Of a stretch of DNA of 64,000 bases, positions 44,050 to 52,578 are shown one piece after another. The DNA lies in NCBI GenBank assembly GCA_019894875.1, contig JAGXNR010000006.1:10610-74609 (forward strand), written 5' to 3'. Every line of letters begins with the position of its first letter. Position 1 is the stretch's first letter. The position numbers were made by a program, and so were the translations under genes. Below the pieces are notes generated by a model. That model made no database searches. It saw only the letters and a list, made by a program, of their open reading frames with translations, and was not told the DNA's origin. The DNA comes from Promethearchaeota archaeon (lineage in GTDB: Archaea > Asgardarchaeota > Lokiarchaeia > Sigynarchaeales > SOKP01).

Positions 44050-44454
44050 ATGGACCAACTTTCTGTTTTTCTAGAGGATAAACCAGGCCAACTTGCTAAT
44101 TTCATTAAACTCCTAATGGAAAATAAAATTTTTATTCGAGCTTTAACAGTGGCTAAAACACCCGATTATGGATTATTATTAGTGTTAGTTGATAAACCAG
44201 AACAATGTATTACTCTTTTAGAGGACAATGGGTATCTCCTTTCCACCACTAATGTTATTGCAATAAAATTGAATGATCATCCAGATGCTCTATACAAAAT
44301 ACCAAAAACGCTTGGCGATAAAAATATTAATATAGATTACTGTTATTCCACGTTAGTTAAAGATAATTCCATGCTTATCGTGCGTGTGGAAGATGATGTT
44401 ATAGAAGAAGCTATAAAAACATTACAAAAGAATGGATTTACCATAATTGAATGA
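44050..44454 (+). CDS. ACT-domain protein (tandem)
   Basis: 134 residues with two ACT-like halves: SVFLEDKPGQLANFIKLL and, from about 72, DHPDALYKIPKTLGDKNINIDYCYS. Small tandem ACT proteins bind amino acids and regulate partner enzymes. It lies next to the aromatic amino-acid fermentation operon (iorBA-acdA, convergent), so a ligand such as an aromatic amino acid is a reasonable guess; inference only. Confidence 0.8.
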   Translation: MDQLSVFLEDKPGQLANFIKLLMENKIFIRALTVAKTPDYGLLLVLVDKPEQCITLLEDNGYLLSTTNVIAIKLNDHPDALYKIPKTLGDKNINIDYCYSTLVKDNSMLIVRVEDDVIEEAIKTLQKNGFTIIE

Positions 44455-44494
44455 TTCCTGCGGAGTTTTCTATGATATCTATCTCATTTTTATC

Positions 44495-45874
44495 CTAATT
44501 ATTCAAATGTTTCAACAATCTCATTCTTTCTACTAATAATTTAATTGCAAATGCAGCATCGTGGGGTGTATAAAAAATCGTTGTTTTTTCTCTTTTTGAA
44601 TGCTCCTTTAAATCCTTAAATTCTTCACCAAACATAATTAAAGGTAATAATGGCTTCCTTCTTTGAGTGTCATTCCACGCTCGTATTATTCCTTTATAAT
44701 GTTCATCAGATTTCATTTCTAAAAAAGGTGGGATAACAACACATGCAACCACAATGTCAATATTAGGATCTTCAAGCATTAATTTCGTTATATTATAATA
44801 TGTGTCTTCATTCGCACCCCCTATCATGTCAAGGGGATTTTCTAATTTAACTAAAGATATTAAATGAGTTGAAATACTCTTTGCTAAAGTATCAGAAAAT
44901 TCAGTTAATCTTAATTCAAATTGTTCTGCTTTATCGCTAAATAATACAGAACTTCCTCCACTATTTGTAAGGACACCTATTTTTTCTCCTTGAGGTAAAG
45001 GTAAGAAAGAGAAAGTTTTAAGAGCTGTTATAAAATCTGATGTGCTTTCACACAGCACAGTTCCGGATTGCTTAAGAGATGCTTTTAGCATTTTGTAATT
45101 TGTCGCTATTGATCCCGTATGACTGCTAGCAGCTTTCATCCCTAAGTTTGTTCTCCCCCCTTTTAGAAGAACAATTGGTTTAATAGGGACAACCTTTTTG
45201 ACTGTTTCAAGAAATTTTCTTCCATTTTCAATTGATTCTACGTACACACAAATTATTTGGGTACTTTCATCCGTATTTAAGAATTCTAAAATTTCATCAA
45301 AAGATACATCAATACCGTTTCCAATATTGGCGAATTTTGAACAACCAATATATTCTCTAGCCATTGCATAAAAAGTTGCACACCCAAAAGAACCTGACTG
45401 ACTTATCATCCCAATGTTTCCTAAAGGAGCCGTTTGAATAAAAGAAGCATTTAAACCCATACCTAAATTCTGAATTCCTACACAGTTTGGACCCATGACT
45501 CGAATTCCAGCATTACTACATTTCTTAGCAATTTCTATTTCTTTTATCTTCCCATTCTCATTTATTTCACCGAAGCCAGCGGTAATAATTATAATGCCTT
45601 TAACCCTTTTTTTTATGCATTGGTCAATAACATCATCAATCACTCTCGCTGGAACTAATATTATTGCGATATCAATGTCTTTAGGAATATCCAAGATTGA
45701 TTTATAACATTTTACACCAAAAATTTCTTGACTCTTATGGGAAACAAGAAATAACTCACTTTGAGAGTTTGAATTATTAAGTAGATTAATGGTTACCGCA
45801 TTACCAAATTTTTTTGGATTATTTGTCGCCCCAATTACAGCAATAGTTTTCGGATAAAAAAAAAATGAAACCAT
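44495..45874 (-). CDS. Acyl-CoA synthetase (ADP-forming), alpha-type subunit
   Basis: 459 residues from the ATG at 45874. The frame stays open upstream into iorA, but the ATG at 45874 is 4 bases beyond the iorA stop and preceded by AGGAGGGAGA, and the family start (FFYPKTIAVIGATNNPKKFG) follows. Motifs as in the paralog at 30357: GPNCVGIQN, SQSGSFGCA, SSHTGSIA (catalytic His). Together with an absent beta subunit it would make ATP from arylacetyl-CoA. Third gene of the iorB-iorA operon, the classical arrangement for aromatic 2-oxoacid fermentation. Confidence 0.88.
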   Translation of the reverse strand: MVSFFFYPKTIAVIGATNNPKKFGNAVTINLLNNSNSQSELFLVSHKSQEIFGVKCYKSILDIPKDIDIAIILVPARVIDDVIDQCIKKRVKGIIIITAGFGEINENGKIKEIEIAKKCSNAGIRVMGPNCVGIQNLGMGLNASFIQTAPLGNIGMISQSGSFGCATFYAMAREYIGCSKFANIGNGIDVSFDEILEFLNTDESTQIICVYVESIENGRKFLETVKKVVPIKPIVLLKGGRTNLGMKAASSHTGSIATNYKMLKASLKQSGTVLCESTSDFITALKTFSFLPLPQGEKIGVLTNSGGSSVLFSDKAEQFELRLTEFSDTLAKSISTHLISLVKLENPLDMIGGANEDTYYNITKLMLEDPNIDIVVACVVIPPFLEMKSDEHYKGIIRAWNDTQRRKPLLPLIMFGEEFKDLKEHSKREKTTIFYTPHDAAFAIKLLVERMRLLKHLNN

Positions 45875-45878
45875 TATA

Positions 45879-47789
45879 TTATTCTCCCTCCTCTTCATAT
45901 ATTGCTTCATGAATACACACGTCGATGCACACTCTACATCCCCTACAGCTTTCCTGGTCAATAAATGCTATTTTTTCTTCTTTATTAAAAATTATTGAAG
46001 GGCATCCAAATTTATCCACACATATAAGACACCCTTTGCATTTCTCGGGATCAATTTTAACGGTAGGAAGTTTAATTTGTTTTGAACGATAATCATTTAT
46101 TTCTAATAAGGAGCATTTATGCCGGGAAATAAAAACTCTAACTCCTTTTGCTTTAACTGCTTCCTCTAATTTCTGAATCATTTCTGGTAGATTATTTGAA
46201 TCCACAATCCATATATTTTTTTTAGCTACACCGCATCCTTGAACAAGATCTTCAATTATAACTCTTGTACCTATTTCTTTTGTTATTTTGATTCCTGTAC
46301 CAGGATTATCTTGAAATCCTGTCATGCTCGTTGCTCTATTATCCAAAATCATAACAAGTATGTTATTTTGGTTATGGACTGCATTTATAAGTGCGGGGAT
46401 TCCAGAATGAAAAAAAGTAGAATCTCCTAAAATCGCTAGTACGGGATTTTCCCCCGATTGAATCTTGGAAATTCCATTTGCAAGTCCGATTGATGCACCC
46501 ATACAGATTTCTGTATCTAAACCCTCAAGAGGTTTATAAACTGCTAACGTATAGCATCCAATATCAGAAGAGTTTACAAACTTAGTTTTCATTTTTTTTT
46601 CAATTTGTTTAATAGCATAGAAACTTGAACGATGAGAGCAACCTGGACATAAGATAGGGAGTCTTGGGGGTATAATCAATAAATCCTTTGGGACAGTAAC
46701 CCCATCATACTCTAAATCCATCAAGGCTGCTAAAGTCTCCAAATACAGCTCTCCAGGAAATTCCCCATTTTGAGGTAAAAAATCTTTTCCATGAATTTCT
46801 ACGTCTTTTACTAATAATCCTTCTTCATATGCGATTTGTTTTAAAATATTTTCTATGAAGGGTTCTAATTCTTCCACAACAAGAACCCTATCAACTGAAT
46901 TAAGTAGTTCTTTAATCAATCTTTTTGGGGGAGGAAAAACCATACCAAGTTTAAGGATCGAAACTTTCTCCTTGATATCGAAAAAATCAAGAGCATCTAT
47001 TAATTGAGCATATGGGATCCCTGCTGCTACAAATCCATATCTCTTTCCATTGACTTTTTCAGCAGAAATTTTAAGTGAATTATATGGAAATTCATCAGCA
47101 AATTCAGAAATTTCTTCTAACCTTTCAAGGAGTCTAACACGAAGAACTCTTGAATGTGAAGGTAGACATACCCAGCGAGAGCGATCCCAATCAAATCCAT
47201 ATTCTCTGTCAATTTTTTTAATTTCTCCAAGTATTACATCTCCTCTACCATGATTCAATCTTGTTGTCGTACGGAACAACACAAGTGTTTGAAAATCCTC
47301 AGAAAAATCGAATGCATATTTAATTAAGTCTTTAGCCTCCTGGGGGTTGGATGGTTCAAATATAGGGACTAAAGCATGTAAACCAAAATATCTATTATCT
47401 TGTTCATTTTGAGAACTATAGCAACTTGGGTCATCTGCAGAAATTAATACCATCCCTCCTCTCGCACCGGCATATGCTGCAGTCATAAATGCATCAGATG
47501 CTACATTCACACCTACATGCTTCATACTGGCAACGGATCGGGCATCTGTCATTGATCCCCCATAAGCTACTTCAAAAGCAACCTTTTCATTAATACTCCA
47601 TTCTACTTTTAAGTGTGGGTAATAATTTCGCATTTCAGCTAGAGTAGTTAAAATCTCTGATGAGGGCGTTCCGGGATATCCGGCCCCAATTATAACTCCT
47701 GCTTCTAATATCCCACGTGCTATTGCTTCATTTCCAAGCAAAATTACACGTAAACCTGGAGTATTTTGAGCAAACTGTGGAACACTCAT
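45879..47789 (-). CDS. iorA: Indolepyruvate ferredoxin oxidoreductase, alpha subunit
   Basis: 636 residues. N-terminal pyruvate-oxidoreductase-like TPP domains (GNEAIARGILEAGVIIGAGYPGTPSSEIL), central CPGCSHRSSFYAIKQ and the TPP-binding GDSTFFHSGIPALINAVHNQNN (about 450-470), and a C-terminal 2x[4Fe-4S] ferredoxin (CKGCLICVDKFGC, CRGCRVCIDVC). It oxidatively decarboxylates aryl pyruvates from aromatic amino-acid transamination, giving aryl-acetyl-CoA and reduced ferredoxin. Overlaps the iorB stop by 4 bases, so translation is coupled. Confidence 0.95.
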   Translation of the reverse strand: MSVPQFAQNTPGLRVILLGNEAIARGILEAGVIIGAGYPGTPSSEILTTLAEMRNYYPHLKVEWSINEKVAFEVAYGGSMTDARSVASMKHVGVNVASDAFMTAAYAGARGGMVLISADDPSCYSSQNEQDNRYFGLHALVPIFEPSNPQEAKDLIKYAFDFSEDFQTLVLFRTTTRLNHGRGDVILGEIKKIDREYGFDWDRSRWVCLPSHSRVLRVRLLERLEEISEFADEFPYNSLKISAEKVNGKRYGFVAAGIPYAQLIDALDFFDIKEKVSILKLGMVFPPPKRLIKELLNSVDRVLVVEELEPFIENILKQIAYEEGLLVKDVEIHGKDFLPQNGEFPGELYLETLAALMDLEYDGVTVPKDLLIIPPRLPILCPGCSHRSSFYAIKQIEKKMKTKFVNSSDIGCYTLAVYKPLEGLDTEICMGASIGLANGISKIQSGENPVLAILGDSTFFHSGIPALINAVHNQNNILVMILDNRATSMTGFQDNPGTGIKITKEIGTRVIIEDLVQGCGVAKKNIWIVDSNNLPEMIQKLEEAVKAKGVRVFISRHKCSLLEINDYRSKQIKLPTVKIDPEKCKGCLICVDKFGCPSIIFNKEEKIAFIDQESCRGCRVCIDVCIHEAIYEEEGE

Positions 47790-48403
47790 TCTTTTTCACT
47801 TCCAATTAATTCTCCTTTTTCAATTCCTTTCTTAAAAGCAATCTCATTAATTTTATGATATTTCTTAGGGATTAACAACATTATAGATCTCTCTATTGCT
47901 TTCTGGGTAATAGGTAATTTTCCTGATCCCAATAAAACACCTAACATCAATGTATTTAAGGTACGGGGATTTCCCATTTTTAGTGTTTCTTCATGTCCAT
48001 TAATAAAAAAAATATTTGGGGAAATTTGCTGCAAAAATTTCTGAATTTTCTCAATATTTGGGTATTCCATATCCATTGAATGTACTGTAGGAGGTACAAT
48101 GACTTTACTGTTTATGAAAATATTAGTGTTAGAATCCGCAAAATTGAAATAGCGTACCGCTTCGCTGGCTTCAAATGCTAAAACTACTTGACAATTGCCT
48201 TTTGCAATTAAAGGACCTTCAATTCCATTCCCAAATCGAAGAAAAGAGGCAACAGAACCACCTCTCTGTGCCATACCATGTGTTTCTGCTGTACGAACTT
48301 TATAATTATCTAATAATGCTGCACTTGTGAGAATCTGTATTGCACTTATTACACCTTGGCCACCTACACCAACGATCAAGAGGTTAAAGTTCTTAATTTC
48401 CAT
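47786..48403 (-). CDS. iorB: Indolepyruvate ferredoxin oxidoreductase, beta subunit
   Basis: 205 residues. NLLIVGVGGQGVISAIQIL is the family start; RTAETHGMAQRGGSVASFLRFG is the CoA/partner-binding region. Small subunit of the IOR heterodimer. First gene of the iorB-iorA-acdA operon. Confidence 0.95.
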   Translation of the reverse strand: MEIKNFNLLIVGVGGQGVISAIQILTSAALLDNYKVRTAETHGMAQRGGSVASFLRFGNGIEGPLIAKGNCQVVLAFEASEAVRYFNFADSNTNIFINSKVIVPPTVHSMDMEYPNIEKIQKFLQQISPNIFFINGHEETLKMGNPRTLNTLMLGVLLGSGKLPITQKAIERSIMLLIPKKYHKINEIAFKKGIEKGELIGSEKE

Positions 48404-48617
48404 GATACTTTACTATGATTGCTTTATAGAATAAAATATCTTACTATTGCTACTTAATCACTGATTTTTAATTAACTTATACATGATCATGACCAATGGG
48501 AATAACATCCCATAATTCTTCATCTAAACAAGTTAGTAAATAATAAATTATCCTAAGATAAACAAAAAATAAAACTGAAATTAAAAAAAAGTAGAAGTAA
48601 TAGAATTATTAATTTAT

Positions 48618-49139
48618 TTAACTTATCAATTTACCCAAATCTTTTCTTGCTTTCTTAGTTTCCTCATTTGTAATATAAAATCCAATAAAATATGCAATTA
48701 AAATAATAACAAATAGAACTAGTGCTGAGATATAAAACCATCTACCGAATTCTCCCATAACATCCATAATTATCCATTTAAGTAACCATGTTGCTAATCC
48801 ACCTAATATTACAAATATAACGTCGAAAAACGCGTTGACAAAGGAATCACGTCGGTTTTCAAATTTAACTCCCAATTTCCACAAGATAGTGTTTTCAATG
48901 ACTTCCCAACCAATACCAACTGCTATAACAAACGTCATTATCCACCACCAAGGCATGACAGCAGTAGTTGAAAATATTAATTCAAATATAGTTATGATTA
49001 ATGAAAAAATTGAAAATGCCCCAATTCCAAATGCTATATGCCCCCAACTATAAAAATCTAATGGTGACCGACCTACGTAATCCATAATACGCCCTATAAA
49101 TGGTATATAACGCTCCTTTCCAGATTCTTCACTTGACAT
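48618..49139 (-). CDS. Membrane protein of unknown function
   Basis: 173 residues from the ATG at 49139; the open frame extends 19 codons further (a TTG-type region) but the later ATG fits (MSSEESGKERYIPFIG). Four hydrophobic segments (about 30-55, 60-82, 98-117, 127-150), with loops containing WEVIENTILWKLGVKFENRRDS. The loop may be a ligand-binding turn. No family recognised. Confidence 0.65.
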   Translation of the reverse strand: MSSEESGKERYIPFIGRIMDYVGRSPLDFYSWGHIAFGIGAFSIFSLIITIFELIFSTTAVMPWWWIMTFVIAVGIGWEVIENTILWKLGVKFENRRDSFVNAFFDVIFVILGGLATWLLKWIIMDVMGEFGRWFYISALVLFVIILIAYFIGFYITNEETKKARKDLGKLIS

Positions 49140-49357
49140 GCAAAACCCTCTTACTTTTTTGAAACAAAATTCAATCAGATTTGATAATAAAAACACAGTT
49201 CATTTTACTAATAAACTTAAGTGATTTTCTATTTTAGGGAGTTGTTTTTGTAAAACAGTTATAAAATTATACGCGTTGATTTATATATAAGAATTACTCA
49301 TAATTACCTTACAGATCATCTTTTTTGATCATCTAAAAAAAAATTGAAGTTAAGAAT

Positions 49358-52300
49358 ATGAAATCCATAAAAAACAGAAGAAAAATATTTGTACTTTTAG
49401 CAATTTCCTTATTTCTAATATTCAACTCTGTAATGATATCTAATGGATTAGCAAGAACTATACAAGAAGAAGCTGTTTTTAATCTTGATAAAGAAGCCGA
49501 TTTAGGCCCTGAAGCTTATGGTGTGATTATCCCATCTCCTAATACATTGGGGAGAGTATTTATTGATGGATCAAATCAAGGCAAATTTACCGTGACCGAT
49601 TGGTTAGGAGGTTCACCAGTGACCCAAATAGTAAATTTTCCCGGTGAGGATATATCTTTATATTATCCAACCCCTTTAAGTAATTATTGGGCAGGTAGTT
49701 TGGGTAATGTTGGTGAGATCGATCCATGGAATGCCGTTCAATGGTTAAATGTTTCTGCATATAATGCTGAAGCTGAAACATTATCACCATTTACAATTAA
49801 TACCGTCATTGATTATTATGCAATGGAAGAAGGTGGATCTTTTTCTCAACCATTTAACTATGAACATCCTATGCAAATTGATCTAATTATTAAGAGCACT
49901 GGACCGAAAGTATTAAAATACGATTGGTTAACAGACGCTCCTGGCGCAGTGGTATATAATCATTGGTTAATTTCCCCATCAGGTAAACCTGTGAATTATT
50001 ATGAACAACAAGCAATATTTATGGGAACTACCACCCTTTATAATTACTTGATATTTACCGCAAATGAAGTGGGTACATATCGCTTAATTGTCGGAGCTAC
50101 TTACACTCAGCCTGCCTCTTTAAATTTAGAATTTTTAGATACTACTGTTACTTCCTTACCTTTAAATACGGTAAAATTTGGGGGGAATTTTGATGATTAT
50201 GCGACTCTTGATGTAACTAGCATTGCTAATTGGCAATCCTTATGGTTCAAAATAACTGGGAATAAAGGAGACGTATTTAGATTAGACTTATATCAAGATT
50301 TCGCTACGGGTTTTACACCAACAATAGATGTTTGGACACCATGTGCAAATGGCTACTTACGTGATCCAGGCTTTGGTATGGGACCTAACAATATTTATTT
50401 TCCAAAAACTGGTGCAGCTTATATTTCATTTACAGATGTAGATTTCGAAGACTGGTATAGATATTCATTGCTCTTAACAAAAGCTGAAAATGAGAAATTC
50501 ACACTTAGTAATCTAACCTCGTTTAGTATTTCTATGGATAACCCAAAAACAATAGAATTTTCAGTTCAAGAAGATTCAATTGTGCGATTTAATTATTCTA
50601 GCTTACCTAATCCTACTGGAGCACCAGCTATAAATGCTTCAGGGACGCCAAATGCTTTTTTATTCAGAGATTCAAAAGAATATGGATGTTTTGATATTAA
50701 CACGGCTATCTTGACTAGAACTGTCGATTCAACAGATTTCTTTTGGCATTATATGCCTGCAGGAACATATAAAGCAATTATAGAAAACACGAATCCCTTA
50801 GCTAATGGAATTTTTCAGATTAGCTCCCAAGTCTATGAATGGTCAGAAGACCCTATTCCAGTTAATACATTATCCTATCCTATGACATACCCCTCAGAAT
50901 TTCTTACTATAGAATTTCAACCAGATGAGGATTTTTACAGCCTAAAAAATCCAATAGGTGTTCCTATAGAAATTCCAGATATTGGTCAATTTAGATTGAA
51001 TACAACCATGTGGGCCACTGATAATAATGGAACTGCAGCTACAAGCAATCCTTCACAACTTTATACCTATAACTCTACAACTACAGCAGATTATTATAGT
51101 TTTGGTTACCCTCAACCTGCTTTTTCGACTGATGGGGATTCTACCGTTGGAGATTATCTATATATAGGAGCTCCAACAAGATGGACAGGAATGGATTTTG
51201 AATTTGCAGTTGCAGGAGTAGGTGGAACTATTGATCCTTGGGTTCATGATACCATATCAGATAATTTTGGTTTTCTCGGTCATGCCGATGGTACTCTTGA
51301 ATTGACCCAAGATGGGATAATTGAATTTATTCTAACAGATTCCGATTTTGATAGATGGGGAAAAGGTTCTCCTACGGGTGGTTCTTCTTTTGACATCCCC
51401 GGAATAGATGAAAATCAATATTACTGGATGAGATTAGAATGTACAGGAGACTATAGTATTGGAACTATCCCTATAATACAACAAATAACTTTATTAAACA
51501 ATACGATAAGAGGAGACTTACAATTCATCCTTATAGGAGAAAATGGTTATGAATATAGTGATTATTGGTCATCAACGAGTGATCTTGACCAACCAGATGA
51601 CCTGACTGGTCCTTTTGATTTAGAAGTTAGCTTAGATGATGATGTTGGTGTTGGTGGTTTTTATAATGTTGACGGTAATGTAGATGATATCATTGAATCA
51701 GAAGATCCAGAAACAATTGGTCTTGAAGGAGGAACATACAAATTGCTGATTATTCCTGAACAATGGGATTATCCCGGCTCAGTTAAAGTGCAATTTGCAG
51801 TTGAAGATTTTTGGAATCTTAGACAACAGGAAACATATGATATTGCTACAGTATCACCAACTCCAAACCTCCACGCAATAGACATAACCAACTTTACTCT
51901 TAGTGGATATTCTAACATAACAGGTCTAACCTATAATTATGGCTTAATTTCCCAATATAACCATACTGAAGGATATGTCCCCTATACAGGTGAAAGTTAT
52001 TTAGCAATCGAATGTACTGGAAAACCATATCAATGGACACAATTAGTTACGGTGATGCAAGGAGTCACAAATTATGAAGTTTATGTTATACAAGATCTTC
52101 CTTGGATCCATGCTACTGGACCCAATAGTGAAAACAAACGAATTAGTCCTATAAATGTTAATACTAATAGAACATACGAGTTTGGAACTTTCTCTGAGCA
52201 TTTTACATTGTTATTTGAAGTTGAAGCATTAGTAGATGCAAACGTCACATTCTATATTTCCCTGAGTCAGTATGATACTATACAACTCACAACAAGTGAT

Positions 52301-52447
52301 CTGAGGGCATCCTATACACCTCCACTGAATACTGCTTTGATTATTACATTAGCTATAGTTATACCATCCGCGGTCGGTGCTGTAGTAGTTGTCTATGTTC
52401 TAAAAAAGAAAGGAAGAATTTTGACAAAAACTCCTGGAAAAAAATAA
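49358..52447 (+). CDS. Large secreted, C-terminally membrane-anchored protein
   Basis: 1029 residues. N-terminal signal peptide (basic KSIKNRRK then FVLLAISLFLIFNSVMI) with cleavage near residue 32. The body is beta-rich, with repeated blocks of aromatic residues and Asp/Asn-rich turns, as in surface-layer or pre-peptidase-C-like beta sandwiches; two related-looking segments (around 280-400 and 640-800) contain DFDRW/DFEDWYR motifs. Near the end a hydrophobic segment (about 995-1020, ALIITLAIVIPSAVGAVVVVYV) followed by KKKGR anchors it with a short cytoplasmic tail. Probably a cell surface protein. No enzyme motif recognised. Confidence 0.75.
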   Translation: MKSIKNRRKIFVLLAISLFLIFNSVMISNGLARTIQEEAVFNLDKEADLGPEAYGVIIPSPNTLGRVFIDGSNQGKFTVTDWLGGSPVTQIVNFPGEDISLYYPTPLSNYWAGSLGNVGEIDPWNAVQWLNVSAYNAEAETLSPFTINTVIDYYAMEEGGSFSQPFNYEHPMQIDLIIKSTGPKVLKYDWLTDAPGAVVYNHWLISPSGKPVNYYEQQAIFMGTTTLYNYLIFTANEVGTYRLIVGATYTQPASLNLEFLDTTVTSLPLNTVKFGGNFDDYATLDVTSIANWQSLWFKITGNKGDVFRLDLYQDFATGFTPTIDVWTPCANGYLRDPGFGMGPNNIYFPKTGAAYISFTDVDFEDWYRYSLLLTKAENEKFTLSNLTSFSISMDNPKTIEFSVQEDSIVRFNYSSLPNPTGAPAINASGTPNAFLFRDSKEYGCFDINTAILTRTVDSTDFFWHYMPAGTYKAIIENTNPLANGIFQISSQVYEWSEDPIPVNTLSYPMTYPSEFLTIEFQPDEDFYSLKNPIGVPIEIPDIGQFRLNTTMWATDNNGTAATSNPSQLYTYNSTTTADYYSFGYPQPAFSTDGDSTVGDYLYIGAPTRWTGMDFEFAVAGVGGTIDPWVHDTISDNFGFLGHADGTLELTQDGIIEFILTDSDFDRWGKGSPTGGSSFDIPGIDENQYYWMRLECTGDYSIGTIPIIQQITLLNNTIRGDLQFILIGENGYEYSDYWSSTSDLDQPDDLTGPFDLEVSLDDDVGVGGFYNVDGNVDDIIESEDPETIGLEGGTYKLLIIPEQWDYPGSVKVQFAVEDFWNLRQQETYDIATVSPTPNLHAIDITNFTLSGYSNITGLTYNYGLISQYNHTEGYVPYTGESYLAIECTGKPYQWTQLVTVMQGVTNYEVYVIQDLPWIHATGPNSENKRISPINVNTNRTYEFGTFSEHFTLLFEVEALVDANVTFYISLSQYDTIQLTTSDLRASYTPPLNTALIITLAIVIPSAVGAVVVVYVLKKKGRILTKTPGKK

Positions 52448-52458
52448 TTAATAATCTC

Positions 52459-52471
52459 TTTTTTTTTTTTT
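52459..52471 (+). terminator. Oligo-T terminator
   Basis: Thirteen T residues about 12 bases past the stop of the large surface protein gene; longest T-run in the window next to a gene end. Confidence 0.5.
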
Positions 52472-52578
52472 AATTTGTTCCTAAGATTTTATAATAGATA
52501 AGGAAGAGAACTATGAGTTAAATGTTGTTGTTTCCTTATCTTCCAAGTATTATCTTAAAAATTAAGAATATAATTTTA

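Noticed and set aside
45875..45961. Extended start of the acyl-CoA synthetase gene inside iorA
   Set aside because: A Shine-Dalgarno and ATG at 45874 fit the conserved N terminus; the extension encodes the iorA ferredoxin end in another frame.
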